From positions 310,001 through 374,000 of the forward strand of contig UBTF01000003.1 in the NCBI GenBank assembly GCA_900468285.1: a stretch of 64,000 nt of DNA, given 5' to 3'. The DNA is from Hyphomicrobiales bacterium (GTDB lineage: Bacteria > Pseudomonadota > Alphaproteobacteria > Rhizobiales > Rhizobiaceae). Positions within the stretch are counted from its first letter, which is position 1. Each line of letters opens with the position of its first letter. Positions 19,276 through 30,839 of the stretch are shown here, in pieces. The position numbers and the translations under genes were made by a program. The notes beneath the pieces are model-generated. The model made no database searches, was not told the DNA's origin, and worked only from the letters and a program-made list of their open reading frames with translations.

Positions 19276-19596
19276 ATGAACGAAGATTTCTGGAAAACAG
19301 TTGAGGATCGCCAATCCTATTCCGAGAAGTCGCGCAGAATTGGCGTTTTGAATGTCGCGCTGCTGTTCGGTATGGTTGCCATAGCACTTTCGCTCATCGT
19401 CACTCCCATGCTGGCTGGCAAGACACCGCCTTCCCGTTTCGCGCAGGTGCCTGATAGTTTCGACATGATCAGCACAGGCTCGATCAACCGCAGCGAACAG
19501 CCAAAAAAGTCCTACAGCATTCGCCGCAGTATCACGCAGCCCATGCCCGGCTCAGTCTGCATTGTCGATGGATATTCCAACGGCCGCGACTGCTGA
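19276..19596 (+). CDS. Hypothetical single-pass membrane protein (106 aa)
   Basis: Not recognised. A charged cytoplasmic N-terminus of about 23 residues (MNEDFWKTVEDRQSYSEK...) precedes one membrane helix (VLNVALLFGMVAIALSLIV). A periplasmic tail of about 60 residues follows, with a STGSIN segment and a C-terminal pair of cysteines (SVCIVDGYSNGRDC) that could form a disulfide. It is monocistronic and followed by a terminator shared with the RND operon. Confidence 0.7.
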   Translation: MNEDFWKTVEDRQSYSEKSRRIGVLNVALLFGMVAIALSLIVTPMLAGKTPPSRFAQVPDSFDMISTGSINRSEQPKKSYSIRRSITQPMPGSVCIVDGYSNGRDC

Positions 19597-19625
19597 ATGA
19601 CGCGACAGCTCTGATTTGAAACGAG

Positions 19626-19652
19626 AACGCCGCAGATCATCTCTGCGGCGTT
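19626..19652. terminator. Bidirectional terminator
   Basis: Perfect 11-base stem AACGCCGCAGA/TCTGCGGCGTT with a 5-base loop between two convergent genes. Confidence 0.75.
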
Positions 19653-19663
19653 GTCGTTCAGGC

Positions 19664-22600
19664 TCAACCCTCTATGGGCTTGGCTTCTTCCGCAGGCGGC
19701 TCTTCCATCGGTCTTTTCGTCCGCATCAATGTCAGGACGAAAACGAAGAAGGCCGGGACGAAGAAGATCGCAAGGACCGTTGCCGAAACCATACCGCCAA
19801 GCACGCCCGTGCCGATGGCGTTCTGGCTGGCAGCACTCGGGCCGGTGGCGATTGCAAGCGGCACCACGCCCAGTGTGAAGGCAAGCGACGTCATGATGAT
19901 GGGGCGGAAGCGGACACGCGCTGCCTCTACCGCTGACTCCATGAGCGACTTGCCCTCGGCATAGTAGTCCTTTGCGAACTCAACGATCAGGATCGCGTTC
20001 TTGGCGGAAAGGCCGATAATGGCGATCAGGCCCACCTTGAAGTAGATGTCATTGGGCATGTCGCGCAGGATGACCGCAAGTACCGATCCGATGACGCCCA
20101 GAGGCACCACCAACATCACGGCAAGCGGAATGGACCAGCTTTCGTAAAGTCCGGCAAGCAGCAGGAACACGAAAAGGATGCTGAGGCCGAAGAGGAATGG
20201 GGCCTGCGAACCCGATTTGATCTCTTCCAGTGCCTGTCCCGTCCATTCATAGCCGATGCCTGAAGGCAGTTCCGAGGCGAGCTTTTCCATTTCCGCAATC
20301 GCAGCGCCCGTGGAATTCCCCGGAGCGGGAGAGCCAGCAATACGGATCGTCGGATAGCCGTTATAGCCAACGATCTGCGGTGAACCCTTCTGCCATTGTG
20401 CGATGGCAAAGGAGCTGAGGGGCACCATGCCGCCACTTGAATTGCGGACATTCAGTTTCAGCAGGTCTTCGACCTGAAGGCGGTCGCGGTCCTGCGCCTG
20501 TACGACGACGCGCTGCATTCGGCCCGAGTTCGGGAAGTCGTTGATGTAGGACGAACCGAGGTTGGCGGTGATCGTGTTGTTTATATCGGCGAAGGTGACG
20601 CCGAAGGTATTGGCCTTTTCGCGGTCGATGACGAGCAGAATCTGCGCAGCGTCGGGAAGACCTTCCACGCGCATACCGGCAAGGATGGGGCTCTGCGCCG
20701 CCTTCTGCATCAACTCGGCAGAAGCAGCTGAGAGGGCCGCCTGGCCGATTCCGTTGCGGTCCTGAAGGCGGAAGGAAAAACCGCCGGATGTGCCGAAACC
20801 TTCGATGGGAGGAGGCGAAAGCGCAAAGGTTGTCGCGTCCTTCAGACCGAAGAGTTTCATGTTGGCACGGTTGGCAATGTCCTGGGCGGAATTGTCGGCA
20901 CCGCGCTCTGACCAATCCTTGAGCGTGATGAAGGCAAGGGCCGCATTTGCACCGTTACCGGAGAAGCTGAAGCCCTGGATGGCAACGACGTCCTTGACCG
21001 ACGGCTCCGCCGCAAAGATCTTTTCGATCTGCTCGATGGAGGCAGTGGTGCGGTTGGCACTTGCCTCTGGCGGCCCCTGGATATCGACGATCAGGAATCC
21101 CTGGTCTTCATCCGGCACGAAGGCGCTCGGCAAGCTGATGAACAGATAGCCGAGGCCGGCGAGAAGCGCGAGATAGATGACCATCATCCGCCCGGCGCGA
21201 CGCGCGCCGCCGGTTGCCGCCTTGGTGTAGCCATGGGTCAGGGAATCGAATTTGCGGTTGAACCAGCCGCCGGGGCCCCGCTTCTCGTGATGTCCGGCCT
21301 TGATCGGCTTGAGGAATGTTGCGCAAAGCGCTGGCGTCAGTGACAGCGCCAGAAATGCTGAGAACAGGATGGATACGACCATCGTCAAGCTGAACTGGCG
21401 GTAGATGATGCCCGTCGAGCCAGGGAAGAAGGCCATGGGAATGAACACGCAGGCCAGAACCAGCGTAATACCCAGAATAGCGCCGGTGATCTGGCGCATG
21501 GCTTTTTGCGTGGCGGCCTTGGGCGACAGGCCTTCCTCGGCCATGATGCGTTCGACATTTTCCACAACGACGATAGCGTCATCCACCAGGATGCCGATGG
21601 CAAGCACCATCGCGAACATCGTCAAAACGTTGATGGAAAATCCGGTGGCGTACATAACGGCGCAGGTGCCCAGCAATGCCACGGGGACGACAAGCGTCGG
21701 AATGACGGTGTAGCGGAAGTTCTGCAGGAAGACGAACATCACCACGAAAACGAGGATGATGGCTTCCACCAGCGTATGAAGCACCTTCTCGATAGACGCG
21801 GAAACGAAGGGGCTCGTGTCGTAGGGAACGGAATAGGCAACGCCGGTGGGGAAGAAGCGGGACAATTCCTCAAGCTTTGCCGACACCGCCTTGGACGTGG
21901 CAACGGCGTTACCGGTGGACGAAAGCTGAATGCCGACGGCGGCACTTGCCTGGCCGTTCAAGCGGCTGGAGAAGTTGTAGGTTTCCGCACCGAGTTCGAT
22001 ACGGGCGACATCTTTCAGGCGCACACTGCTGCCATCGGGATTGGCACGCAGGACGATGTTGCCGAATTCCTCAGTGTCTGTGAGCTGGCCTTTGACAAGG
22101 ACGGTCGCCGTCAAATCCTGTGTGACCGGATTGGGTGCCGCGCCGATCTGCCCGGCAGCAACCTGAGCATTTTGGGCGGTGATGGCGCTGTTGATATCGG
22201 CGGCGGTGAGATTGAGGCCAACGAGCTTGTCGGCGTCGATCCACACGCGCATAGCCCGTTGCGCAGAAAATAGCTGTGCACGGCCAACGCCTTCGATCCG
22301 GCGCAGTTCACCTAGAACGTTTCGGTTGAGATAGTCACCAAGGCCCACCTCGTCCATGGTTCCGTCGGTCGAGGTCAGCGTGATGAACATGAGGAAGCCG
22401 GAGGCAGCTTCTTCCACCGTCACGCCCTGCGCCGCAACGGCTGACGGAAGGCGGGCTTCGACACGGCGAATGGCGTTTTGCACATCAACGGAGGCCTGGT
22501 TGATGTTCGTGCCTGCCTGGAAGGTCGCGTTGATGGAAACCTGGCCCGACGTATCCGAGGTGGACTCGAAATACATCAGCCCTTCAACGCCGTTCAACTC

Positions 22601-22801
22601 GTCTTCGATAAGACGGGTGACGCCCTGATAGATGTCCTGCGGCGATGCGCCCGGGTAACTCGTTGAAATGGTGAGCTGCGGTGGCGCGACCTTGGGGTAC
22701 TGCGCGATTGGCAGGAAAGGCAGCGCGATGACGCCCGCGATGGAAATGAAAAGCGCGAAAACCCAGGCGAGGATCGGCCGTCTGATGAATAGTTGTGCCA
22801 T
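19664..22801 (-). CDS. RND multidrug efflux transporter, inner-membrane pump (AcrB/BepE-like)
   Basis: Proton-driven efflux pump of about 1045 residues, the usual HAE1 size. It opens MAQLFIRRPILAWVFALF. Proton-relay residues are present: the Asp pair in AIGILVDDAIVVVENVERI (helix 4) and Lys in GLSAKNAILIVEFAKDYY (helix 10). Two large periplasmic loops with porter-domain sequences (YPGASPQDIYQGVTRLIEDE) are seen. The start at 22801 follows the adaptor stop by eight bases. An outer-membrane TolC partner is not in the window, so it must be supplied from elsewhere. Confidence 0.95.
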   Translation of the reverse strand: MAQLFIRRPILAWVFALFISIAGVIALPFLPIAQYPKVAPPQLTISTSYPGASPQDIYQGVTRLIEDELNGVEGLMYFESTSDTSGQVSINATFQAGTNINQASVDVQNAIRRVEARLPSAVAAQGVTVEEAASGFLMFITLTSTDGTMDEVGLGDYLNRNVLGELRRIEGVGRAQLFSAQRAMRVWIDADKLVGLNLTAADINSAITAQNAQVAAGQIGAAPNPVTQDLTATVLVKGQLTDTEEFGNIVLRANPDGSSVRLKDVARIELGAETYNFSSRLNGQASAAVGIQLSSTGNAVATSKAVSAKLEELSRFFPTGVAYSVPYDTSPFVSASIEKVLHTLVEAIILVFVVMFVFLQNFRYTVIPTLVVPVALLGTCAVMYATGFSINVLTMFAMVLAIGILVDDAIVVVENVERIMAEEGLSPKAATQKAMRQITGAILGITLVLACVFIPMAFFPGSTGIIYRQFSLTMVVSILFSAFLALSLTPALCATFLKPIKAGHHEKRGPGGWFNRKFDSLTHGYTKAATGGARRAGRMMVIYLALLAGLGYLFISLPSAFVPDEDQGFLIVDIQGPPEASANRTTASIEQIEKIFAAEPSVKDVVAIQGFSFSGNGANAALAFITLKDWSERGADNSAQDIANRANMKLFGLKDATTFALSPPPIEGFGTSGGFSFRLQDRNGIGQAALSAASAELMQKAAQSPILAGMRVEGLPDAAQILLVIDREKANTFGVTFADINNTITANLGSSYINDFPNSGRMQRVVVQAQDRDRLQVEDLLKLNVRNSSGGMVPLSSFAIAQWQKGSPQIVGYNGYPTIRIAGSPAPGNSTGAAIAEMEKLASELPSGIGYEWTGQALEEIKSGSQAPFLFGLSILFVFLLLAGLYESWSIPLAVMLVVPLGVIGSVLAVILRDMPNDIYFKVGLIAIIGLSAKNAILIVEFAKDYYAEGKSLMESAVEAARVRFRPIIMTSLAFTLGVVPLAIATGPSAASQNAIGTGVLGGMVSATVLAIFFVPAFFVFVLTLMRTKRPMEEPPAEEAKPIEG

Positions 22802-22809
22802 GGGAAACC

Positions 22810-23991
22810 TTACTGCTTGGGTGTTTGCGCGTTTGCTGCAGCCGGCTTTTCCGGCTGCCACGGTTCCGGCGCGATTTTGCCGCCAGGCTGCACCTTCTGG
22901 GCGCCATCAACCACGATTTTCTCGCCAGCCTTCAGGCCGTTTTCGATGACCCACTCCGAACCGATGGCCTGACCGAGTACGACAGGACGAGCCTCGGCTG
23001 TGCTGTCTTCCTTGGCAACATAGACCAGAGGCTTGCCATCTGCAGTACGGACAATCGACCGCTGCGGTATGGTGATGGCGCTTTCACGCACCGCCTGTTC
23101 AATTCTGACGCGCACATACATGCCGGGCAAGAGATCCCGGCGCGCGTTCGGAAATTCGGCGCGCAGAGTAACCTGACCCGTGGTGGAATCAACGCTTGCG
23201 CTGGCAAAGAGCAGACGGCCAGGATCCGAGTAGACGCTGCCATCATCAAAGACGAGACGCACGCTTGCCTGATCAGGAGCGGTGCTTGCCAGCTTGCCTT
23301 CCTCCACAGCGCGTTTCAAAGCCATCATATCCTGCGCGGACTGGGTGAAATCCGCGTAGATGGGATCGATCTGCTGAATGAGGGCAAGATTCTGGGTTCC
23401 GTCAGCGGTGACCAGCGCGCCTTCCGTGACCAGTGCGGCGCCGATAATGCCGGTAATCGGTGCGCGGACTTCGGTATATTCGAGGTTGATGCGCGCCTCG
23501 TCCAACGCGGCCTGCTGAAGCGCAACATCTGCCTCTGCCTGTGCAAGCGTGACGGCGGCCGTATCATAGTCGATGCCGGTCGAGACGTTGCGTTCGCGTA
23601 GACTTTTCTGACGTTCAAGCTGCTGGCGCGCATTGTCCTGTGTGGCCTTTGCGCGTTGCAACGCAGCTTCTGCGCTTGCTACCCGCACTTTGAACAGCCG
23701 CGGATCGATGCGGTAGAGAACGTCATCCTTCTTGACGAGCGTTCCCTGCTGGAACACGCGCTCCTGCAAGATGCCAGAGACCCGCGCGCGGACTTCGGCG
23801 ACACGCGTCGCTGCAATTCTTCCGGGCAACTCATTGATAACGGGAACCGATCTGGCCTTCAGTTCGAGAACGCCGACTGCCGGGGGTGGCATCTGCATTC
23901 CTTCCTGAGCATTCGCGCCATTGGCAGCTATGGTCAGGGCAATGGCCGAGATGAGTGGCAACAGCCTTGGCAGAGACATTCTGCTTTGCAT
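22810..23991 (-). CDS. RND efflux periplasmic adaptor (AcrA/BepD-like)
   Basis: Membrane-fusion protein of about 393 residues bridging the pump and an outer-membrane channel. The signal peptide MQSRMSLPRLLPLISAIALT ends at NGANA. It has no lipobox cysteine, so it is not lipidated like AcrA of E. coli. The lipoyl half-motifs flank a coiled-coil hairpin rich in Ala/Gln (about residues 95-160). Beta-barrel sequences include LLPGMYVRVRIEQ and TIPQRSIVRTADGKPLVYV. AGAGGA precedes the ATG at 23991. It is second in the operon after the TetR gene. Confidence 0.94.
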   Translation of the reverse strand: MQSRMSLPRLLPLISAIALTIAANGANAQEGMQMPPPAVGVLELKARSVPVINELPGRIAATRVAEVRARVSGILQERVFQQGTLVKKDDVLYRIDPRLFKVRVASAEAALQRAKATQDNARQQLERQKSLRERNVSTGIDYDTAAVTLAQAEADVALQQAALDEARINLEYTEVRAPITGIIGAALVTEGALVTADGTQNLALIQQIDPIYADFTQSAQDMMALKRAVEEGKLASTAPDQASVRLVFDDGSVYSDPGRLLFASASVDSTTGQVTLRAEFPNARRDLLPGMYVRVRIEQAVRESAITIPQRSIVRTADGKPLVYVAKEDSTAEARPVVLGQAIGSEWVIENGLKAGEKIVVDGAQKVQPGGKIAPEPWQPEKPAAANAQTPKQ

Positions 23992-24020
23992 TATATCGTC
24001 CTCTTTATCACCGCGGGTGA

Positions 24021-24578
24021 TCAGGTTTCTTTGGGGGAATTCAAATAAATGGCGCGGATATCTTCGAGAATTGCCAGTCGGGCTTCCGCATCCCACTGGT
24101 AGAAATTGAAATATTCGGTGCAGGAAAAACCGGTGAGTGCCAGATACGCAACCAGAGCCGCCCGTGGCTTTTCGCAACCGCTAATGTCTTCAAGCTCCCT
24201 GCGGGTCCAATCCTGCATTTTTTCGTGCAGCTTTTTCTCGCCGGACATGGCGGCACTCAACGCAAGACACACCGCCTTATCGGTATCATCAGGCTCTTCT
24301 TCGGCCACGGTAATGCGAGCAAAAAGCTCCGGGTGCGCCTGATCTTTGGACGTTTCGACGCAGGTACGGATGTGCTGCTGCTCAGAGAAAAGCCGGCGCT
24401 CTATCAACGCTTCCAGCAAAGCCGCTTTCGATTTATGATCGTAGACGACCCTGGATTTGCTGACCCCCGCTTCCTGAGCAACGGCATCGATGGAAACGCC
24501 GACCGCGCCCAGACGCAGGATGACGCGTTCTGCGGCATCCAGGATGTCATCGGCACTGATCTTGCGCGTACGGGCCAT
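24021..24578 (-). CDS. TetR-family repressor of the RND operon
   Basis: 185 residues. The N-terminal helix-turn-helix reads ISADDILDAAERVILRLGAV then IDAVAQEAGVSKSRVVYDHK, as in AcrR-like regulators. The C-terminal ligand domain is not diagnostic. It lies 29 bases upstream of the adaptor gene on the same strand, so regulator, adaptor and pump form one transcript. A near-perfect 20-base palindrome sits 29 bases before its start, which argues for autoregulation that also controls the pump. It may correspond to BepR of Brucella, though the identity is inferred from context. Confidence 0.9.
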   Translation of the reverse strand: MARTRKISADDILDAAERVILRLGAVGVSIDAVAQEAGVSKSRVVYDHKSKAALLEALIERRLFSEQQHIRTCVETSKDQAHPELFARITVAEEEPDDTDKAVCLALSAAMSGEKKLHEKMQDWTRRELEDISGCEKPRAALVAYLALTGFSCTEYFNFYQWDAEARLAILEDIRAIYLNSPKET

Positions 24579-24606
24579 ATTTGCTCACTATCTAAAACAG
24601 AAATTC

Positions 24607-24626
24607 AAATACGAACGTTCGTGTTT
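24607..24626. promoter_or_regulatory. Probable TetR operator
   Basis: Palindrome with the perfect 12-base core ACGAACGTTCGT (24611-24622), extended to 20 bases with one mismatched pair. It lies just upstream of the TetR start and downstream of oxyR. Its location and symmetry fit a TetR dimer site. Confidence 0.7.
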
Positions 24627-24660
24627 TAAAGCAAGCGTAAGAACATACAAAATTAGTTGA

Positions 24661-25611
24661 TTATCGGAAACTTGATTTGGGCGAACCCGAAAACGTCCTT
24701 TTCGCCGTGTAATCTTCGCGAATCCGCGCTGACGATTGCCGGATGATATCGGAGATGGGTAGCAACTGCTTGATCAGCGGCGTGTTGTTTCGCCATATCA
24801 TGCCGATGGACCGCACAGGAGCAGGGGCATCGAAATGGGAGATGGAGACATGCGCCGAGCGGGTCTCCAGAGACACCGCCATCTCCGGAATGAGTGTGAT
24901 GCCGATGCCGGCACTGACCATCTGTACCAATGTCGACAGAGAGCTTCCTTCCATGACCTCGCGTGGCTGGCTGGAGCCAACGTGGCAAAAGGCCAAGGCC
25001 TGATCTCTAAAGCAATGGCCCTCTTCAAGTAGCAGCAGCCGCATCTGTGGAAGTGCACCCCGGTCCGGCACGGGCTTACCTCCGTCTTCATGCCTTCGTA
25101 CCAGAACGAATTCCTCATCGAAGAGCTTTATCTCGCTCAATGAGGGCTCCGACACTGGCAGGGCCACGATGGCAAGGTCCAGATCGCCCTGCTTCAATTC
25201 CTCGATCAATTTTGCAGTCTGCGTCTCTCGTATCTGCAGCTCCATGCCATCGAAGGCGGCATTGAGGTCATTGATGATGACAGGGAGCAGATAAGGGGCG
25301 ACCGTTGGTATGACGCCGATGCGTAGGCGGGAAAGAAACGAGTGCTTTGCGGCTCGTGCCATTTCGCCCAGTTCATCCACATTGCGAAGAATTTCTCGCA
25401 CACGCACGGCGAACGTCTGCCCGAATGCGGTCAGCCTCACGTCCTTTGCGCTGCGCTCGAACAGCTCATGGCCAACCTCCTCCTCCAGTTCCTTGATTTG
25501 CATGGAAAGAGCAGGCTGCGAAATGGCACAGGCATCTGCTGCAAGGCGGAAACGACGATGCCGTGCGAGAGCTTCAAAATAGCGCAGCTGTTTGAGCGTC
25601 AGATTCTTCAT
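24661..25611 (-). CDS. oxyR: Hydrogen peroxide sensor OxyR (LysR family)
   Basis: 316-residue LysR-type regulator. The winged helix covers about residues 3-62 (LKQLRYFEALARHRRFRLAA). The two redox cysteines sit in EEGHCFRDQALAFC at residues 200 and 209, the nine-residue spacing of E. coli Cys199/Cys208. Peroxide should oxidise them to a disulfide and turn on defence genes. It is divergent from katG with a 200-base shared control region. Confidence 0.95.
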   Translation of the reverse strand: MKNLTLKQLRYFEALARHRRFRLAADACAISQPALSMQIKELEEEVGHELFERSAKDVRLTAFGQTFAVRVREILRNVDELGEMARAAKHSFLSRLRIGVIPTVAPYLLPVIINDLNAAFDGMELQIRETQTAKLIEELKQGDLDLAIVALPVSEPSLSEIKLFDEEFVLVRRHEDGGKPVPDRGALPQMRLLLLEEGHCFRDQALAFCHVGSSQPREVMEGSSLSTLVQMVSAGIGITLIPEMAVSLETRSAHVSISHFDAPAPVRSIGMIWRNNTPLIKQLLPISDIIRQSSARIREDYTAKRTFSGSPKSSFR

Positions 25612-28001
<2,390 letters not shown>

Positions 28002-28016
28002 TGTGACCAGCATTTA

Positions 28017-28044
28017 TCCCTCCATTTGCTTTGGAGGGATTTTC
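28017..28044 (+). terminator. katG terminator
   Basis: Stem TCCCTCC/GGAGGGA with a 9-base loop, then TTTTCC, 15 bases after the katG stop. A second GC-rich hairpin, ACCGGGCG/CGCCCGGT (28060-28087), follows. The remainder of the 28002-28347 gap is AT-rich, with no gene seen, and must carry the promoter of the next operon. Confidence 0.8.
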
Positions 28045-28347
28045 CAAACCGAGGATAGCACCGGGCGAGGTTATTGCCACGCCCGGTGGCTAAGTGTTTT
28101 ATATTCTTAAACCATTCTCAAAACATCTTGCTGTTTTTCCTAACCTCCGTCAAAAACATGCGGTAACGTGAATTCACGCAATGGTCATTCTGAGGCTAGG
28201 GCGGGACGATGCGTTGCGAGAAGCCAGAGCCTCGAAATATTAGAAAAAATCTATGTAAGAATATTGTATCGAATTCTGATATAAGATTTTAGAAATTGAT
28301 TAGCTCGGCCGATGGTGAGCCATGGGGTCTATCGAAGGACAAAAACG

Positions 28348-28854
28348 ATGTGTTTTGTGCGGTCATTTCTAAGCGCCGTCTTGGCGATCACATGGATTTC
28401 ATCCGCACAGGCCGGCTCTTTGCCGCAGCCGGTCGGGAAGACCATATTGACGATCTCGGGGCAAATTTCAAACACCAATGCGGACGGCGTCGCAAGATTT
28501 GATCGAGACATGCTCGAGGCGCTTGGGGTCACGACCGTTCAGACAACGAATCCATGGTATGATGGCCGAACGGTTTTCGAGGGCGTGCTGCTCAAAAAAT
28601 TAATGGAGACGGTGGGGGCCAAGGGCGAGACTGTAAAAGCCGTCGCACTGAATGATTATGCAATAGCTATACCGATGGCAGACTTTGAAAAATTCAACGT
28701 TGTTCTGGCCATGAAGCGGGATGGGAATTACATGGAAGTTCGTGAGAAGGGACCCCTCTTCGTCATTTACCCCTATGACAGCACGCCGGAACTTCAAACG
28801 CAGATTTACTATACGCGCTCCGCCTGGCAGGTTGCGAAGCTTATAGTCGAGTAA
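28348..28854 (+). CDS. Secreted sulfite-oxidase-fold (molybdopterin-domain-like) protein
   Basis: About 168 residues. The signal peptide MCFVRSFLSAVLAITWISSA ends at AQA. The mature protein resembles the oxidoreductase molybdopterin-binding domain: TILTISGQISNTNADGVARF, FEGVLLKKLMETVGAKG, NDYAIAIPMADFEKFNVVLA, GPLFVIYPYD. It has no cysteine after the signal peptide, so the thiolate that ligates molybdenum in sulfite oxidase and MsrP is absent, and catalysis of that kind is unlikely. A GAAGGA site supports ATG 28348. It is 9 bases upstream of a GGDEF-EAL gene, suggesting a periplasmic sensing partner. Confidence 0.75.
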   Translation: MCFVRSFLSAVLAITWISSAQAGSLPQPVGKTILTISGQISNTNADGVARFDRDMLEALGVTTVQTTNPWYDGRTVFEGVLLKKLMETVGAKGETVKAVALNDYAIAIPMADFEKFNVVLAMKRDGNYMEVREKGPLFVIYPYDSTPELQTQIYYTRSAWQVAKLIVE

Positions 28855-28863
28855 AGGTGCCGA

Positions 28864-30807
28864 TTGCGCAAGGTATTGGCGGTCATTATCTGCTGCTTCG
28901 TGTTGGCTACAGGCTATATCGCCTACGTCATCGCCGAGCGGCAAACTGCGTTGCAGAAATTTGCCCGATACAATGATTCGTGGGCCGTCAGTCAGACCGT
29001 TTCCGAGTATCTGCGTCTCCAGAACAGTCTTTATGGCTTCGTTGTGGATCCGGAGCGCGTCACCCACGACACCCTTCGCCTGCGAATGGACATCATGCTT
29101 GGGCGATTGGAGCTTCTCAAGCAGGGCAAACTCGGAGCATTCATCGCCTCGCGCGCAGAATGGCAGGATCTCGTCACGACCCTCAATGCGATCCTGCTGG
29201 ATCTGGATAAAAATCTGGAACAGTTGCAGCCCCCAGAGGTAAAAGCGCTTCTGCCAAAAATGAGCGAGCTGGACGGGCCGCTGACGACATTCGCGTCATC
29301 CTCCGTTGCCTATGACGTCGATCTCATCGATTCCGTCCATACGGAGGTGCGAAATCTCCATCTCATCTTTACCGGCCTTGCGGGCGGTCTGATCGTTTGC
29401 GGTGTCGCCCTTATTCTGCTGCTGAATCGCCACAACAATCTTCTTGATCGCGCGCAGAAGGACATGCGCGGGCTGACCGAGGAATTGCAGGCGGCAACGC
29501 TGGAATTGCAAGCCAACAACGTTCGGCTTGAGCACGATGCCTATCACGACGCCCTGACGGAATTGCCCAACCGCGCCTTCTTCCGCAAGGAGCTGGACGA
29601 GCGTCTGGGCGTAAAAGATGCTCGCACCGCCACGATCCTCCTGCTGGACCTGGATGGTTTCAAGGATATCAACGATACGCTTGGCCACGATGTTGGAGAT
29701 GCGCTGCTTCAGGCTGTCGGGATACGCTTGTCATCCTCGCGCGCGAAAAGCGACATGATCTGCCGCCTGGGTGGTGATGAATTCGCGGTCATATCGAGCG
29801 GCATGAGTGAGGAAGATGCCGTCGTGCTTGCCGACGCCCTCATCGATGAAATCAGCCAGCCCTACAATCTGGGTGAGCTCGAGATCAAGATCGGTACCTG
29901 CGTCGGCGTCGTCGTGTCGGACGATGCGACCAATGCTGACGAGTTGTTCAAGAGGGCGGATCTGGCGCTTTATGAGGCCAAACGGATGGGGCCGGGGAGC
30001 GCGAGCGTCTTCAAGGTCCATATGCAGCAGCAACTGACCGAGAAGCGGTCATTCGAAGCCGACCTTCAGCTCGCACTGCAGAATAACGAAATGGAAGTCT
30101 ACTACCAGCCGCAGATGCTGACGAAAACGCGCGAAATATGCGGTTTCGAGGCGCTTTTGCGGTGGACCCATCCCGTGCGTGGTCGCGTACCACCCTCCGA
30201 CTTCATACCTGTTGCCGAGCGAACCGGTCTCATCCATTCGCTTGGGAAGTGGGCGATGGATACGGCCTGTCAGGAGGCGAAGTCGTGGAAGGGAGATCTC
30301 AAGGTTGCGATCAATCTGTCGCCCGTCCAGTTCCACAGCACGACGCTTATCCAGAATGTCGTCAATGCCTTGGAGAAAAGCGGTCTGGATGCGCACAGGC
30401 TGGAGCTTGAAATTACCGAGTCGGTCTTGCTCAACAGAAGCGAGCAGACGCTGGAGACATTGGCCAAACTGAAGGATGTCGGCATCAAGATCGCCATGGA
30501 CGACTTCGGCACCGGCTATTCGTCGCTTGGAAATCTTCGCGGCGTGCCGTTTGACAAGATCAAGATCGACCAGTCTTTCCTTCGTGATGTGGCGACCGAT
30601 ACGGATGCTATGGCTATCGTCGAATTCGTCGTCGGCATGGCCAGAAGCCTGAGAATGACAACGATTGCCGAGGGTATCGAGACCCAGGAGCAATTCGATT
30701 GTCTGACCCGGCTCGGATGCGATCAGATGCAGGGCTATCTGATAGGGCGACCCGCTCCGGCCGAGAAGCTTGATGTCTTCAAGCGCGCGGTCGAAAGACT
30801 ATCATGA
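28864..30807 (+). CDS. Membrane GGDEF-EAL cyclic-di-GMP protein
   Basis: 647 residues starting at TTG after AAAGG. One N-terminal helix (VLAVIICCFVLATGYIAYVI), a periplasmic sensor of about 140 residues and a second helix (IFTGLAGGLIVCGVALILLL) anchor it. The GGDEF domain (about 220-375) keeps RLGGDEFAVI. The EAL domain (about 395-640) keeps EALLRW, NLSPVQF, ELEITES, DDFGTGYSSL and EGIETQEQ. Both synthesis and breakdown of cyclic-di-GMP are therefore possible. The usual RxxD product-inhibition motif before GGDEF is not exact (RAKSD). It is co-transcribed with the upstream secreted protein. Confidence 0.93.
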   Translation: MRKVLAVIICCFVLATGYIAYVIAERQTALQKFARYNDSWAVSQTVSEYLRLQNSLYGFVVDPERVTHDTLRLRMDIMLGRLELLKQGKLGAFIASRAEWQDLVTTLNAILLDLDKNLEQLQPPEVKALLPKMSELDGPLTTFASSSVAYDVDLIDSVHTEVRNLHLIFTGLAGGLIVCGVALILLLNRHNNLLDRAQKDMRGLTEELQAATLELQANNVRLEHDAYHDALTELPNRAFFRKELDERLGVKDARTATILLLDLDGFKDINDTLGHDVGDALLQAVGIRLSSSRAKSDMICRLGGDEFAVISSGMSEEDAVVLADALIDEISQPYNLGELEIKIGTCVGVVVSDDATNADELFKRADLALYEAKRMGPGSASVFKVHMQQQLTEKRSFEADLQLALQNNEMEVYYQPQMLTKTREICGFEALLRWTHPVRGRVPPSDFIPVAERTGLIHSLGKWAMDTACQEAKSWKGDLKVAINLSPVQFHSTTLIQNVVNALEKSGLDAHRLELEITESVLLNRSEQTLETLAKLKDVGIKIAMDDFGTGYSSLGNLRGVPFDKIKIDQSFLRDVATDTDAMAIVEFVVGMARSLRMTTIAEGIETQEQFDCLTRLGCDQMQGYLIGRPAPAEKLDVFKRAVERLS

Positions 30808-30839
30808 TCACTTCGAGACAGTTTTTAAGGGAAATGTGA

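Noticed and set aside
30049-30693. 214-codon frame opposite the EAL domain
   Set aside because: Antisense shadow; all EAL motifs are on the plus strand.
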